This document shows, one piece after another, positions 6,379-12,550 of a DNA stretch of 12,550 nt. Source of the DNA: VRUE01 sp035997045. Lineage in GTDB: Bacteria > Actinomycetota > Thermoleophilia > Solirubrobacterales > 70-9. The notes under the pieces are model-generated. The model had not been told where the DNA came from and did no database searches. It saw only the letters and a program-made list of their open reading frames with translations. Both the position numbers and the translations under genes were made by a program. Where the stretch lies: positions 1-12,550 of the forward strand of contig DASYIY010000058.1 of assembly GCA_035997045.1 (NCBI GenBank), written 5' to 3'. Numbering within the stretch: position 1 is the stretch's first letter; every line of letters begins with the position of its first letter.

Positions 6379-7359
6379 TCAGGCGATGACCGTCAGCGCG
6401 CCGGGCTCGGCGCGCAGCTCGAGTCGCGTCCTCTCGCCGATGTAGTCGCCGTCGACCTGGACCGGGAAGGGACGGACGATGCCGTCCTTGGTCTCGGAGG
6501 TGGAGCCGATCGTCGCCTCGGTGACCGCGTTGAACTGTTCGATCTGGCGATGGCGAGCGGCGGGGCGCTGCTCGCTGAAGAGGCGTGACATCAGCGTCGG
6601 CATATCGCGTTGCGCGGCCCGCTTGAGCACGCCGAGGGCGAGCGTGCCGTCGTCGATCTCGACCCCCTCGCAGACCCGCACCGGACGGCTGGCGAAGTAG
6701 GTGAACGGGTCCGAGTTCTGAGCGAGGGCGGTGACGCCCTCGGCCGAGCCTCCGGCGCTGGTCTCCACCTCGAGCCGCACGGGGTTGAGCAGATAGGAGC
6801 GGTAGAAGGCCGAGACAGCTGCCCAGCTGAAGTAATAGGGGCCTGCGGCCGACTTCAGCCGCGGGTGGGCGTCGACCCGCCTGACCACCGTCGCATCGAT
6901 CCCGGCCCCGCAGGAGAAGACGAAGTGCCGGTCGCCGGCCGCGCCGAGGTCGATTCGCCGCGGCTGCCAGTCGTCGACCACGGCGAGCAGGTGCTCGGTC
7001 GCGTCGACGACGTCGTTGGGGATGCCGAGCGTGCGGCAGACGACGTTGGTCGAGCCGCCGGGCAGGACCGAGACCGGCACGTCGGTGCCCGCCAGCCCAT
7101 TGACGACCTCGTTCAGCGTGCCGTCGCCGCCGAAGGCGACGACTACGTCGTAGCCGTGATCTCGAACCTCTCGCCCGATCTCGGTCGCGTGATTCTGCGC
7201 CTCGGTCGAGACCGTTTCGACCTCATAGCGCCCCTGCAGCGCGTAGACCACGAGGTTCTTCAGCCGGTCCGAAACGGTCGTCGCGTAGGGGTTGACGATG
7301 ATCAGCATCCGCTTCTTGGCGGACTTGCGCGGCTTTCGGGAGCGAATTCGGCTCGTCAT
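6379..7359 (-). CDS. Diacylglycerol kinase-family lipid kinase (YegS/BmrU-like)
   Basis: This 326-residue cytoplasmic or membrane-peripheral enzyme has the DAGK catalytic domain. LIIVNPYA lies near the N-terminus, the nucleotide-binding GGDGTLNEVVNG at 77-88, and LPGGSTNVVCRTLGIP at 99-114. A beta-rich C-terminal domain includes GAGIDATVV (151-159) and ends VDGDYIGERTRLELR. Family members phosphorylate diacylglycerol, sphingosine or related lipids with ATP; in actinobacteria they can also act in phospholipid or glycolipid assembly. The first 17 residues are very basic (SRIRSRKPRKSAKKR) and could be an extension, because M18 at 7308 would give a typical family start; neither ATG has a strong ribosome site. 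The neighbouring polysaccharide genes suggest, but do not prove, a link with envelope lipids. Confidence 0.88.
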   Translation of the reverse strand: MTSRIRSRKPRKSAKKRMLIIVNPYATTVSDRLKNLVVYALQGRYEVETVSTEAQNHATEIGREVRDHGYDVVVAFGGDGTLNEVVNGLAGTDVPVSVLPGGSTNVVCRTLGIPNDVVDATEHLLAVVDDWQPRRIDLGAAGDRHFVFSCGAGIDATVVRRVDAHPRLKSAAGPYYFSWAAVSAFYRSYLLNPVRLEVETSAGGSAEGVTALAQNSDPFTYFASRPVRVCEGVEIDDGTLALGVLKRAAQRDMPTLMSRLFSEQRPAARHRQIEQFNAVTEATIGSTSETKDGIVRPFPVQVDGDYIGERTRLELRAEPGALTVIA

Positions 7360-7501
7360 CGCGCCGATCGACTGCTTTGACAGGGGGCGAGCGCGATCGA
7401 TTCGGCTCGGGCGCTGTCCATGCGAAGTGTGGCTGCCACGGCTGCAGCCTATTCCGACGCGCGCCGCGAGGACCCCGGCCGGTTGCCCTCCCGCGCCAGC
7501 C
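7360..7501. promoter_or_regulatory. Intergenic region upstream of the lipid kinase
   Basis: These 142 bases lie between the stop of the 7502-7984 gene and the lipid kinase start, both on the minus strand. TAGGCT on the minus strand (complement of 7446-7451) is a possible TANNNT -10 box for the kinase. No clear terminator or operator was seen. Confidence 0.25.
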
Positions 7502-7984
7502 TCAACGCGTCAGCTCAGTCGCTTTCTTCCACCTGTCGTCGAATGCGGTCTGCACGACCTCCACGTCGCCACGGCGAGAGACGAATACCGGCGTCACATA
7601 CGGAGTGCGGTGGTGTCGCGCGAAATAGATCGCCGCGGGCGGCTTGACCGCGTCTTTGACGATGACCATATGCCTGTTGTGGTGCCATGGCTGCTGGAAC
7701 CTAATTTCGATGTTGGGAAATAATTCGTAGAGATACGGAACGTCGCACAGAAATGCCACGATCAGGCGAATCTTCTTCGCCGACCTGAGATGCTTGCCGC
7801 GCCTTTTCTCCCGCTTTCGCAGCCAATCTCCCGTCTCAGAGATAATGTCGATTCTGTTTTTGCCCTCATCCCTATCGATCTGGGTGACCACCTTGAAGCT
7901 GTAGGCGTCGAACGTCGAGAGCGTTTTCAGCGTGAGCGGTCGATCGAAAGTCTTGGCGCACACGCGGTCGTCGCGGGAGTGCAA
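7502..7984 (-). CDS. Hypothetical protein, A/T-richer than neighbours; weak phospholipase D-like resemblance
   Basis: I do not recognise this 160-residue protein. It is basic and mixed-charge, with no signal peptide or membrane helix. A run of Lys/Arg at about 56-71 (WLRKREKRRGKHLRSAKK) precedes the hydrophobic LIVAFLC. Near the C-terminus, HHNRHMVIVKD (about 101-111) and the ending DDRWKKATEL resemble the HxK/R motif half of a PLD-like fold, a weak inference. The start shown is TTG at 7984, with GAGGGG about 13 bases upstream. The same frame stays open up to the stop of the upstream MBL-fold gene at 8087, and the extra residues (EALTGALEKLYEGTEYE) look coding, so a CTG start at 8029 is possible. 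Base composition is visibly more A/T than neighbours, suggesting transfer or a recent arrival at the end of this operon. Confidence 0.6.
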   Translation of the reverse strand: MHSRDDRVCAKTFDRPLTLKTLSTFDAYSFKVVTQIDRDEGKNRIDIISETGDWLRKREKRRGKHLRSAKKIRLIVAFLCDVPYLYELFPNIEIRFQQPWHHNRHMVIVKDAVKPPAAIYFARHHRTPYVTPVFVSRRGDVEVVQTAFDDRWKKATELTR

Positions 7985-8062
7985 CTCGTACTCGGTCCCC
8001 TCGTAGAGTTTTTCGAGCGCACCGGTCAGTGCCTCAGCTTTTTCACCCGGGGGTAAATAAGG

Positions 8063-8080
8063 CGCACTAGGTGCAGTGCG
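8063..8080 (-). terminator. Weak hairpin after the MBL-fold gene
   Basis: A 6-bp inverted repeat (CGCACT/AGTGCG, loop of six) lies just after the MBL-fold gene stop at 8087. On the minus strand it is followed by CCTTATTT, a poor U tract. It could be a weak terminator or attenuator before the hypothetical gene. Confidence 0.25.
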
Positions 8081-8086
8081 GAGCGG

Positions 8087-9091
8087 TTAGTCAACCGCGA
8101 GGAAGCGCACTACTTGTCCATCTTCAACCTCGCGGACACGACCCTCGTTGATGAGGAGATCGGCATGGCCGATCACCTCGGAGAGGGTTAGGAATGCCTG
8201 GGTGACCGCGACGTTTCCCCAAATTGCCTGGGCGATCTCGTAGCCGCTGCGCGGCTGCTCGGCGATCAGCCTGTAGATCTTTTCCTTGCGGCGCTCGTGC
8301 TTGGCGATCCGATCGTCGATCAGGGTGACGTGGTCGGTAATCGGCTCGCCATGGCCGGAGAGGACGATCTCAGCCGGCATCTCCCGCGTCTTTTCCATCG
8401 AGGCGATGTAGGTAACGAGGGCCTGCGGGCGCTGCTCGGAGCCGTCGAGTGCTCGCGAGATCAGCGGGTTGGAGGAGATGTGGGCGATCAGGTGATCGGC
8501 GGCGATCAGGATCCGGCGCTGCTCGTCCCAGAAGACCGTGTCGGAGGGGCTGTGCCCCGGACGGTGGATCGCCTGCAGGGTGCGATCGCGGAAAGCCATC
8601 CTCTCACCGTCGGCCAGCGGCTTCGTCACCGTCACCTGCGAGCCCCAGGCACGGAAGCTGCGCGAGACGCTGCGCAGCGCCACCGTCACCTCCTCGGGAA
8701 TGCCGTTGCGGATCATCAGGTCGACCGCGAAGCGATCCTCGGCCTCGGCGTCCTCATCGAAGTTGGCCAGCCGCTCAGCGGCGACGCCGATCGCCGCCAC
8801 CTCGGCGCCGGAGTGCTCGACGATGATCTCGACCAGGCCGAGGTGATCGATGTGCTGATGGGTGACGATGACCAGCTCGAGGTCGTCGATCGAGTGCCCG
8901 CGCGCGCCCAACTGCGACTGCAGCTCGTCCAGCGCCTTGCCCGAGTTGGGCCCGGTGTCGACCAGGGTCAGCGGCTCGTCCTCGATCAGGTAGCAGTTGA
9001 CCCGACCGACGGCAAAGGGGGTGGGGATGCGCAGGCGGTGGATGCCGGCCAGCGCCGCCTGCTCGAGCGCCTGCTCCGGCGTTAGCGTCAC
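8087..9091 (-). CDS. MBL-fold metallohydrolase with C-terminal winged-helix domain
   Basis: This 334-residue protein has the metallo-beta-lactamase fold: HxHxDH as H78-Q-H80-I-D82-H83, a further ligand H180 in HRPGHSPSD, bridging D199 in AADHL, and H247 in SGHGEP. The final roughly 75 residues (KHERRKEKIYRLIAEQP..GYEIAQ..., then HADLLINEGRV) look like the winged-helix tail found in LACTB2/BLACT_WH-type hydrolases. Such enzymes hydrolyse thioesters, phosphodiesters or nucleic acids; the substrate here is unknown. The GTG start at 9091 overlaps the phosphomannomutase stop as GTGA, indicating coupled translation within the operon. The protein has the usual family length and an intact metal site. 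Confidence 0.9.
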   Translation of the reverse strand: MTLTPEQALEQAALAGIHRLRIPTPFAVGRVNCYLIEDEPLTLVDTGPNSGKALDELQSQLGARGHSIDDLELVIVTHQHIDHLGLVEIIVEHSGAEVAAIGVAAERLANFDEDAEAEDRFAVDLMIRNGIPEEVTVALRSVSRSFRAWGSQVTVTKPLADGERMAFRDRTLQAIHRPGHSPSDTVFWDEQRRILIAADHLIAHISSNPLISRALDGSEQRPQALVTYIASMEKTREMPAEIVLSGHGEPITDHVTLIDDRIAKHERRKEKIYRLIAEQPRSGYEIAQAIWGNVAVTQAFLTLSEVIGHADLLINEGRVREVEDGQVVRFLAVD

Positions 9092-10470
9092 GCCCGGATC
9101 AGCCCGAGGACCTCGTCGCGCTTGACTTCCATGTCCTCGCGCGAGACCAGCGACTCGAGGTTGAGCCGCAGCAACGGCTCGGTGTTGGAGGGCCGCACAT
9201 TGAAATGCCAGTCCGGGTAGTCGACGGAGATGCCATCGAGGCTGGTCTGCTCGCCGCCGGAGTAGCGCTCGGCGATCTCCGCCATTTTCGCCTCCTGGTC
9301 GGCGACCTCGGAGTTGATCTCGCCGGAGATGAAGTAGCGCGAGCGGAACTCGGCCATCAGCTCGCCGAGCGAGCGCCCGTCGACCGAGAGCAGCTCCACC
9401 ACCAGCAGCGCCGGGATCGTCCCCGAGTCGGCGTTCCAGAAGTCGCGGAAGTAGTAGTGGCCGGATACCTCGCCGCCGAAGGCCGCGCCCTCCTCGCGCA
9501 TCCGCGCCTTGAAGAAGGCGTGGCCGACGCGCGAGAGGTCCGAGCGCCCGCCCTCGGCGGCGACCAGGTCGGGCACGGCACGGCTGGAGCGGGGGTCGTA
9601 GAGGATCGTCGCGCCGGGGTTCTTCGCCAGCGCGGCGCGGGCGAGCAGGGCGCAGATGAAGTCGCCGTCGCAGAACTCGCCGCTGCCGTCGATGAAGAAG
9701 CAGCGGTCGGCGTCGCCGTCCCAGGCGATGCCGAGGTCGGCGCCGGAGGCCCGCACGCGTTCGATGATCATCCGCCGGTTCTCCTCCAGCAGCGGGTTCG
9801 GTTCGTGGTCGGGAAACTCGCCGTCGGGCTCGAAGTACATCTCCTCCAAATCGAGTCCCAGCTTGCTCAGGATCGGGCCGACCATCGGTCCCGACATCCC
9901 GTTGCCGCCGTCGACGACGACCTTCATCGGCTTCACCTTGGCCGGATCGATGAAGGCGAGTGCGCTGGCGCGGTACTCCTCCCAGATGTCGATCTCCTCG
10001 AAGGAGCCGCCGCCGGGGGCGTGGCCGAGCCCGGCCTCGATCTCGTTGCGGACGTCGCCGATCCCGGCTTCGCCGGAGAGGGGGAGGGCGCCCTCGCGGA
10101 CCAGCTTCACCCCGGTGTAGGCCTTGGGGTTGTGCGAGGCGGTGACCATCGCGCCGCCGTCGAGCCGGCGCGAGCCGACCAGGTGGTAGAGCATCTCGGT
10201 GGCGATCATGCCGGCGTCGATCACGGTCGCGCCCTCGAAGATCAGCCCGTCGCGCAGCTCGGCCGCCATCGCCGGCGCGGTCAGTCGCATGTCGCGGCCG
10301 AGGCCGACGCGCAGCTCGCTCGGCTGCTTGCCGCGCAGCCGTGCCAGCACGCGGGCGAAGGCGCGCCCGATCGCGTGCGCCGTGGTCTCGTTCATCTCGG
10401 TGCCGTACAGACCGCGGATGTCGTAGGCCTTGAAGATTCCCGGCGGGGCAAGGATCGGCTGCTCGCTCAA
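9088..10470 (-). CDS. manB: Phosphomannomutase/phosphoglucomutase
   Basis: This 460-residue alpha-D-phosphohexomutase has all four family sites. The phosphoserine loop is TASHNP (S112) and the metal loop is DGDADR (251-256). The sugar-binding loop is GEVSGHYYF (333-341), and the phosphate-binding loop is RPSNTEPLLR (426-435). GEVSGH and the N-terminal FKAYDIRG are typical of bacterial PMM/PGM enzymes that convert mannose 6-phosphate or glucose 6-phosphate to the 1-phosphate, feeding GDP-mannose or UDP-glucose synthesis in the cytoplasm. The TTG start at 10470 overlaps the HIT gene stop as TTGA, with AAGGGAG just upstream as a good ribosome site. It likely supplies precursors to the surface-polysaccharide genes elsewhere in the window. 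Sugar preference cannot be fixed from sequence. Confidence 0.93.
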   Translation of the reverse strand: MSEQPILAPPGIFKAYDIRGLYGTEMNETTAHAIGRAFARVLARLRGKQPSELRVGLGRDMRLTAPAMAAELRDGLIFEGATVIDAGMIATEMLYHLVGSRRLDGGAMVTASHNPKAYTGVKLVREGALPLSGEAGIGDVRNEIEAGLGHAPGGGSFEEIDIWEEYRASALAFIDPAKVKPMKVVVDGGNGMSGPMVGPILSKLGLDLEEMYFEPDGEFPDHEPNPLLEENRRMIIERVRASGADLGIAWDGDADRCFFIDGSGEFCDGDFICALLARAALAKNPGATILYDPRSSRAVPDLVAAEGGRSDLSRVGHAFFKARMREEGAAFGGEVSGHYYFRDFWNADSGTIPALLVVELLSVDGRSLGELMAEFRSRYFISGEINSEVADQEAKMAEIAERYSGGEQTSLDGISVDYPDWHFNVRPSNTEPLLRLNLESLVSREDMEVKRDEVLGLIRA

Positions 10471-10955
10471 AACGCTCCCTTCAGTGCTTCGTAGCTCTGC
10501 TCGAGGGTCTGCGGCATCACCCTGGTGTCGGCGATCACCGGCATGAAGTTGGTGTCGCCGCCCCAGCGGGGGACCACGTGCATGTGTATGTGGTGCTCGA
10601 CCCCGGCGCCGGCGACGCGGCCCTGGTTGAAGCCAACGTTGAAGCCGTGCGGCGAGTAGACGTCCTCGAGCCGGCTCATTGCCAGCTGGGCGAAGCCCAT
10701 CATCTCGGCCGTCGTCTCCGCCGGCAGCTCCTGGATCCGGCCGATGTGCGCGTAAGGGGCGACCATCAGGTGGCCGTTCGTGTACGGGTAGAGGTTGAGG
10801 ATGACGAAGCTGTGCTCGCCACGGTGGACGATCAGGGTTGCCTCATCGTCTTCTGCCGCCGGCTTGGCGCAGAAGATGCAGTCCTCCTCATTGTCCTTGG
10901 CTGCGTCCTTCACGTAGGCGAGGCGCCAGGGCGCCCAGATTCGAAAGTTGGCCAC
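10467..10955 (-). CDS. HIT-family nucleotide hydrolase/phosphorylase (Ap4A phosphorylase-like)
   Basis: This 162-residue protein carries the histidine triad H122-I-H124-M-H126-V-V, with catalytic H124, and a CxxC pair (C26, C29) typical of zinc-containing HIT proteins. It has the family blocks IWAPWRLAYV, LNLYPYTNGHLMVAPYAH and GFNVGFNQG. The long N-terminal stretch and CIFC resemble the actinobacterial Ap4A phosphorylase group (for example mycobacterial Rv2613c), which splits diadenosine tetraphosphate; this is a recollection, not a search. The start is GTG at 10955, 12 bases after the CorA-type gene stop, and no strong ribosome site is visible. The stop overlaps manB. Confidence 0.9.
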   Translation of the reverse strand: MANFRIWAPWRLAYVKDAAKDNEEDCIFCAKPAAEDDEATLIVHRGEHSFVILNLYPYTNGHLMVAPYAHIGRIQELPAETTAEMMGFAQLAMSRLEDVYSPHGFNVGFNQGRVAGAGVEHHIHMHVVPRWGGDTNFMPVIADTRVMPQTLEQSYEALKGAF

Positions 10956-10967
10956 AGGCCGGGCAGG

Positions 10968-11978
10968 CTACAGCCAGCCACGTCGTCTGAAGTAACCGAC
11001 CATCGCCACCAGCAGCACGAACATCACGCCGGCGATGATCCAGAAGGCGGTCAGGCTCTGCTCGCCCGGCACGCCCGAGTTCATCCCCCAGATGCTGGCG
11101 ATCAGGGTCAGCGGCAGGACGATGACGCTGATCGAGGTGAGCACGCGGAGGATGTCGTTGACGCGGTGGGAGATCACCGACTCGTTGGTCTCGGCCAGCG
11201 CCTCGACGACCTCCTTGTAGTTTTCGAGCATGTCCCAGATGCGCTCGTGCGCGTCGACGATGTCGTCGAAGTAGATCTCCAAATCGAGGTCTGAGGCCAG
11301 GTAGCGGGTCTTCACTTTCTCGAGGTCGCGCAGCACCGGCCGCTGCGGGCGGATCACTTTGCGGAAGTTGATGATCTCCTGCTTGACGTTGGAGATGTCG
11401 CGGACGACCTCCTCCGAGCGGCCGTCGAAGATTTCGTCCTCGAGCGCGTCGAGCTTGTTGCCGATCTTGCGCAGCATCGGGAAGCAGTAGTCGAAGCTGT
11501 CGTCGACCAGGCGGTAGAGGAGGTAGCCCGAGCCGCGCGAGAAGAGCTGCTCGCGCATCTCCTCCTTCGCGCGGCAGCGCTCGAACAGGTACTCGACCGG
11601 CTGCAGGGGCTGGTTCGGGATCGTCACCAGGTAGTCGGGGCCGACAAAGAGGTCGAGCTCGCCGGTGCCCAGCCGCCCCGCCTGGCGGTCGAAGACCGGG
11701 AAGTGGAGGACGATGAAGAGGTAGTCGTCGTAGACGTCGATCTTCGGCCGCTGGTTGCGCGAGAGGACATCCTCGAGGTCGAGCGCATGGAAGTCGAAGT
11801 GATCCTCGAGCCAGCCGCGCTCGAGCGCCCCCGGGTGCTCGACGTTGACCCAGCGCAGGCCGGCCGAATCGATCTGCTCGACGTCGGGAGCCTGGGGCTC
11901 AGCCTGGGTGGCGCTGCCCGCGAGTGCCGCGCCGCGCCGGGTCGCCCGCCGCAGCCTCGGTTTCGGAAGGTTCGGCAT
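10968..11978 (-). CDS. corA: CorA-type (MIT family) divalent-metal transporter
   Basis: This 336-residue protein has the CorA layout: a long, charged cytoplasmic domain with an extended helix (about 155-275), then two C-terminal membrane helices (about 278-297 and 311-330). The signature GMN (298-300) lies in the loop between them, and a basic tail RRRGWL follows. Family members form pentameric Mg2+/Co2+ channels. It is probably the first gene of the minus-strand operon with the HIT, manB and MBL-fold genes. The listed start is ATG at 11978, giving an Arg-rich N-terminus (MPNLPKPRLRRATRRG) unlike the acidic N-terminus of most relatives. A second ATG at 12015, in another frame, would encode the acidic MPAETETQLSPSDAEPSE but meets a stop after 38 codons. 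The true N-terminus is therefore uncertain. Confidence 0.9.
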   Translation of the reverse strand: MPNLPKPRLRRATRRGAALAGSATQAEPQAPDVEQIDSAGLRWVNVEHPGALERGWLEDHFDFHALDLEDVLSRNQRPKIDVYDDYLFIVLHFPVFDRQAGRLGTGELDLFVGPDYLVTIPNQPLQPVEYLFERCRAKEEMREQLFSRGSGYLLYRLVDDSFDYCFPMLRKIGNKLDALEDEIFDGRSEEVVRDISNVKQEIINFRKVIRPQRPVLRDLEKVKTRYLASDLDLEIYFDDIVDAHERIWDMLENYKEVVEALAETNESVISHRVNDILRVLTSISVIVLPLTLIASIWGMNSGVPGEQSLTAFWIIAGVMFVLLVAMVGYFRRRGWL

Positions 11979-12023
11979 CGCTGGGGCTCAACTGGGTCTC
12001 GGTTTCGGCGGGCATCGCGCCGT

Positions 12024-12029
12024 AGGTTA
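12024..12029 (-). promoter_or_regulatory. Possible -10 box for the corA operon
   Basis: On the minus strand TAACCT fits TANNNT and ends eight bases before the ATG at 12015. TTCAAT at 12054-12049 is a poor -35 with a long spacer. It would give a leaderless or nearly leaderless transcript starting at the out-of-frame ATG discussed for corA. Confidence 0.3.
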
Positions 12030-12080
12030 GACGCAAGGGCGGGCGCTGATTGAACGAAACTTCCCTGCGAGCGCCCCTGG

Positions 12081-12086
12081 TACTCT
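12081..12086 (+). promoter_or_regulatory. Possible -10 box for the SAM riboswitch transcript
   Basis: TACTCT fits TANNNT and would start transcription near 12093, about ten bases before the first riboswitch helix at 12103. A matching -35 is not evident. Confidence 0.35.
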
Positions 12087-12102
12087 TTTTTGCACATAAG
12101 CG

Positions 12103-12220
12103 CCACATCTAGAGGGGTGGAGGGACTGGCCCAGTGAAGCCCCGGCAACCACGCCGAATCGCAAGATTCGGAACAGGTGCCAAGTCCAGCAGGTCGTCAA
12201 GTGAGGCCTGGAAGATGTGG
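12103..12220 (+). ncRNA. SAM-I (S-box) riboswitch aptamer
   Basis: The core matches the S-box consensus: AGAGGGGTGGAGGGA, then CTGGCCCAGTGAAGCC, CCGGCAACC and later GGTGCCAAGTCC. The closing helix P1 is a perfect 8-bp pairing of CCACATCT (12103-12110) with AGATGTGG (12213-12220). P3 is a 7-bp hairpin CCGAATC/GATTCGG (12154-12160 with 12165-12171) capped by a GCAA tetraloop. P4 pairs 12190-12195 with 12205-12210, including one G-U. The presence of P4 just before the 3' strand of P1 favours SAM-I over the actinobacterial SAM-IV variant. It senses S-adenosylmethionine, and the downstream platform indicates an OFF switch. Confidence 0.93.
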
Positions 12221-12250
12221 GGATACGTCCGATCGGACCTCTGCCCCACA
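12216..12250 (+). promoter_or_regulatory. Antiterminator of the SAM switch
   Basis: TGTGGGG (12216-12222), most of the 3' strand of P1, is perfectly complementary to CCCCACA (12244-12250). The latter lies in the left arm and loop of the terminator. Without ligand this pairing would replace P1 and block the terminator. Between them GTCCGATCGGAC (12227-12238) is a perfect 12-base palindrome that can fold as a small hairpin. Confidence 0.75.
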
Positions 12251-12268
12251 AGCGGCGGAGGTTTTTTT
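12238..12268 (+). terminator. Intrinsic terminator, expression platform of the SAM riboswitch
   Basis: CCTCTGCC (12238-12245) pairs with GGCGGAGG (12254-12261), with one G-U pair and an 8-base loop, followed at once by seven T (12262-12268). This is a classical rho-independent terminator placed before the start codon of the downstream gene. Confidence 0.9.
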
Positions 12269-12295
12269 GTTGAAGGCGAACAGAAAGTAGATCGG

Positions 12296-12550
12296 ATGTC
12301 ACTGGATAGCTTGAGGTGCAAGGAGTGCGGGACGAGGTTCGAGCTCGGCGCGCACTACTTCTGCGACAACTGCTTCGGCCCCCTCGAGGTGGCCTACGAC
12401 CACTCATCGCTGGACCCGGCCGAGGCGAAGCGCGCGATCCAGGCCGGCTCGCAGGGGATCTGGCGCTACGCCGACTTCCTGCCCTTCGCCGGCCGCCCTG
12501 GCGACCCGCTGGAGCCGGGGCTGACGCCGCTCCTGCGCGCCGACCGGCTT
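12296..12550 (+). CDS. thrC: Threonine synthase-like PLP enzyme, 5' part only
   Basis: From the ATG at 12296 the first 85 codons are open to the window edge. The N-terminus carries a zinc ribbon, C8-x2-C11 and C23-x2-C26 (RCKECG...FCDNCFGPLEV), followed by WRYADFLPF and EPGLTPLLRADRL. This is the usual opening of the threonine synthase subgroup with an N-terminal zinc finger. Threonine synthase converts O-phosphohomoserine to threonine with PLP. The catalytic lysine lies beyond the window, so the assignment rests on the N-terminus only; a paralogue with a sulfur-assimilation role remains possible. The ribosome site is weak (AGAAAGTAG about 8-16 bases upstream). It is controlled by the upstream SAM riboswitch, so output should fall when SAM is plentiful. 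Confidence 0.8.
   Translation, partial: MSLDSLRCKECGTRFELGAHYFCDNCFGPLEVAYDHSSLDPAEAKRAIQAGSQGIWRYADFLPFAGRPGDPLEPGLTPLLRADRL

Noticed and set aside
7356..7421. 21-residue open frame just upstream of the lipid kinase, overlapping its ATG as ATGA
   Set aside because: No ribosome site and no recognisable content; such short frames are expected by chance at this GC level.
8297..9085. 262-codon plus-strand open frame opposite the MBL-fold gene
   Set aside because: The minus strand has the intact HxHxDH metal site; the plus frame has no recognisable feature.
9205..10494. 429-codon plus-strand open frame opposite manB
   Set aside because: It is a shadow: manB on the minus strand has all four catalytic motifs of its family.
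12027..12407. Minus-strand open frames across the SAM riboswitch
   Set aside because: The region folds as a canonical SAM-I element on the plus strand; the frames are accidental.

Overview
This window has very high G+C, ultra-dense gene packing and many GTG/TTG starts. Together with a secreted protein built from 'F.C.LD...W..C....Y..L..G.HTF.VKA.D.AGN.D..PA' repeats, this points to a high-GC actinobacterium, most plausibly class Thermoleophilia (Solirubrobacterales-like). That placement is inference from style and gene families; there is no rRNA or marker gene to prove it.

Layout. (a) 1-1464, minus: the N-terminal 488 codons of a secreted, modular surface protein (signal peptide, Ca-binding DxDxDG loops, Pro-rich linker, three ~92-95-residue Ig-like repeats, start of a probable beta-helix) that runs off the left edge. 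(b) 1614-3299, plus: a tight three-gene operon with a NodB-type polysaccharide deacetylase and a split Alg14/Alg13-type (PssD/PssE) glycosyltransferase. (c) 3310-4976, minus, and 5128-6375, plus: a divergent nucleotide-sugar module with a left-handed beta-helix acetyltransferase, a DegT-type PLP aminotransferase and a WbpA-like UDP-sugar 6-dehydrogenase. Together with (b) this reads as surface polysaccharide synthesis with an amino-uronic acid. (d) 6379-7359, minus: a YegS/DAGK-type lipid kinase. (e) 7502-11978, minus: a likely operon in the order CorA-type transporter, HIT hydrolase/phosphorylase, phosphomannomutase, MBL-fold hydrolase, and an unrecognised, A/T-richer gene. (f) 12103-12550, plus: a complete SAM-I riboswitch with an intrinsic terminator and a legible antiterminator, followed by the start of a threonine-synthase-like gene running off the right edge.

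How they work together. Phosphomannomutase makes sugar 1-phosphates for nucleotide sugars. The WbpA/acetyltransferase/aminotransferase trio would convert UDP-GlcNAc towards an acetamido-amino-uronic acid (one oxidation enzyme is not in the window). PssD/PssE would transfer a sugar to a lipid-linked acceptor, and the deacetylase would edit N- or O-acetyl groups on the polymer. The amino-acid end of the window is a separate unit controlled by S-adenosylmethionine.

No CRISPR array, transposase, tRNA or rRNA was seen. Points that merit a second look are the SAM switch in front of a threonine synthase, the incomplete amino-uronic-acid module, a possible leaderless promoter at the dehydrogenase, a possible frame problem at the CorA N-terminus, and the unrecognised gene at 7502-7984.
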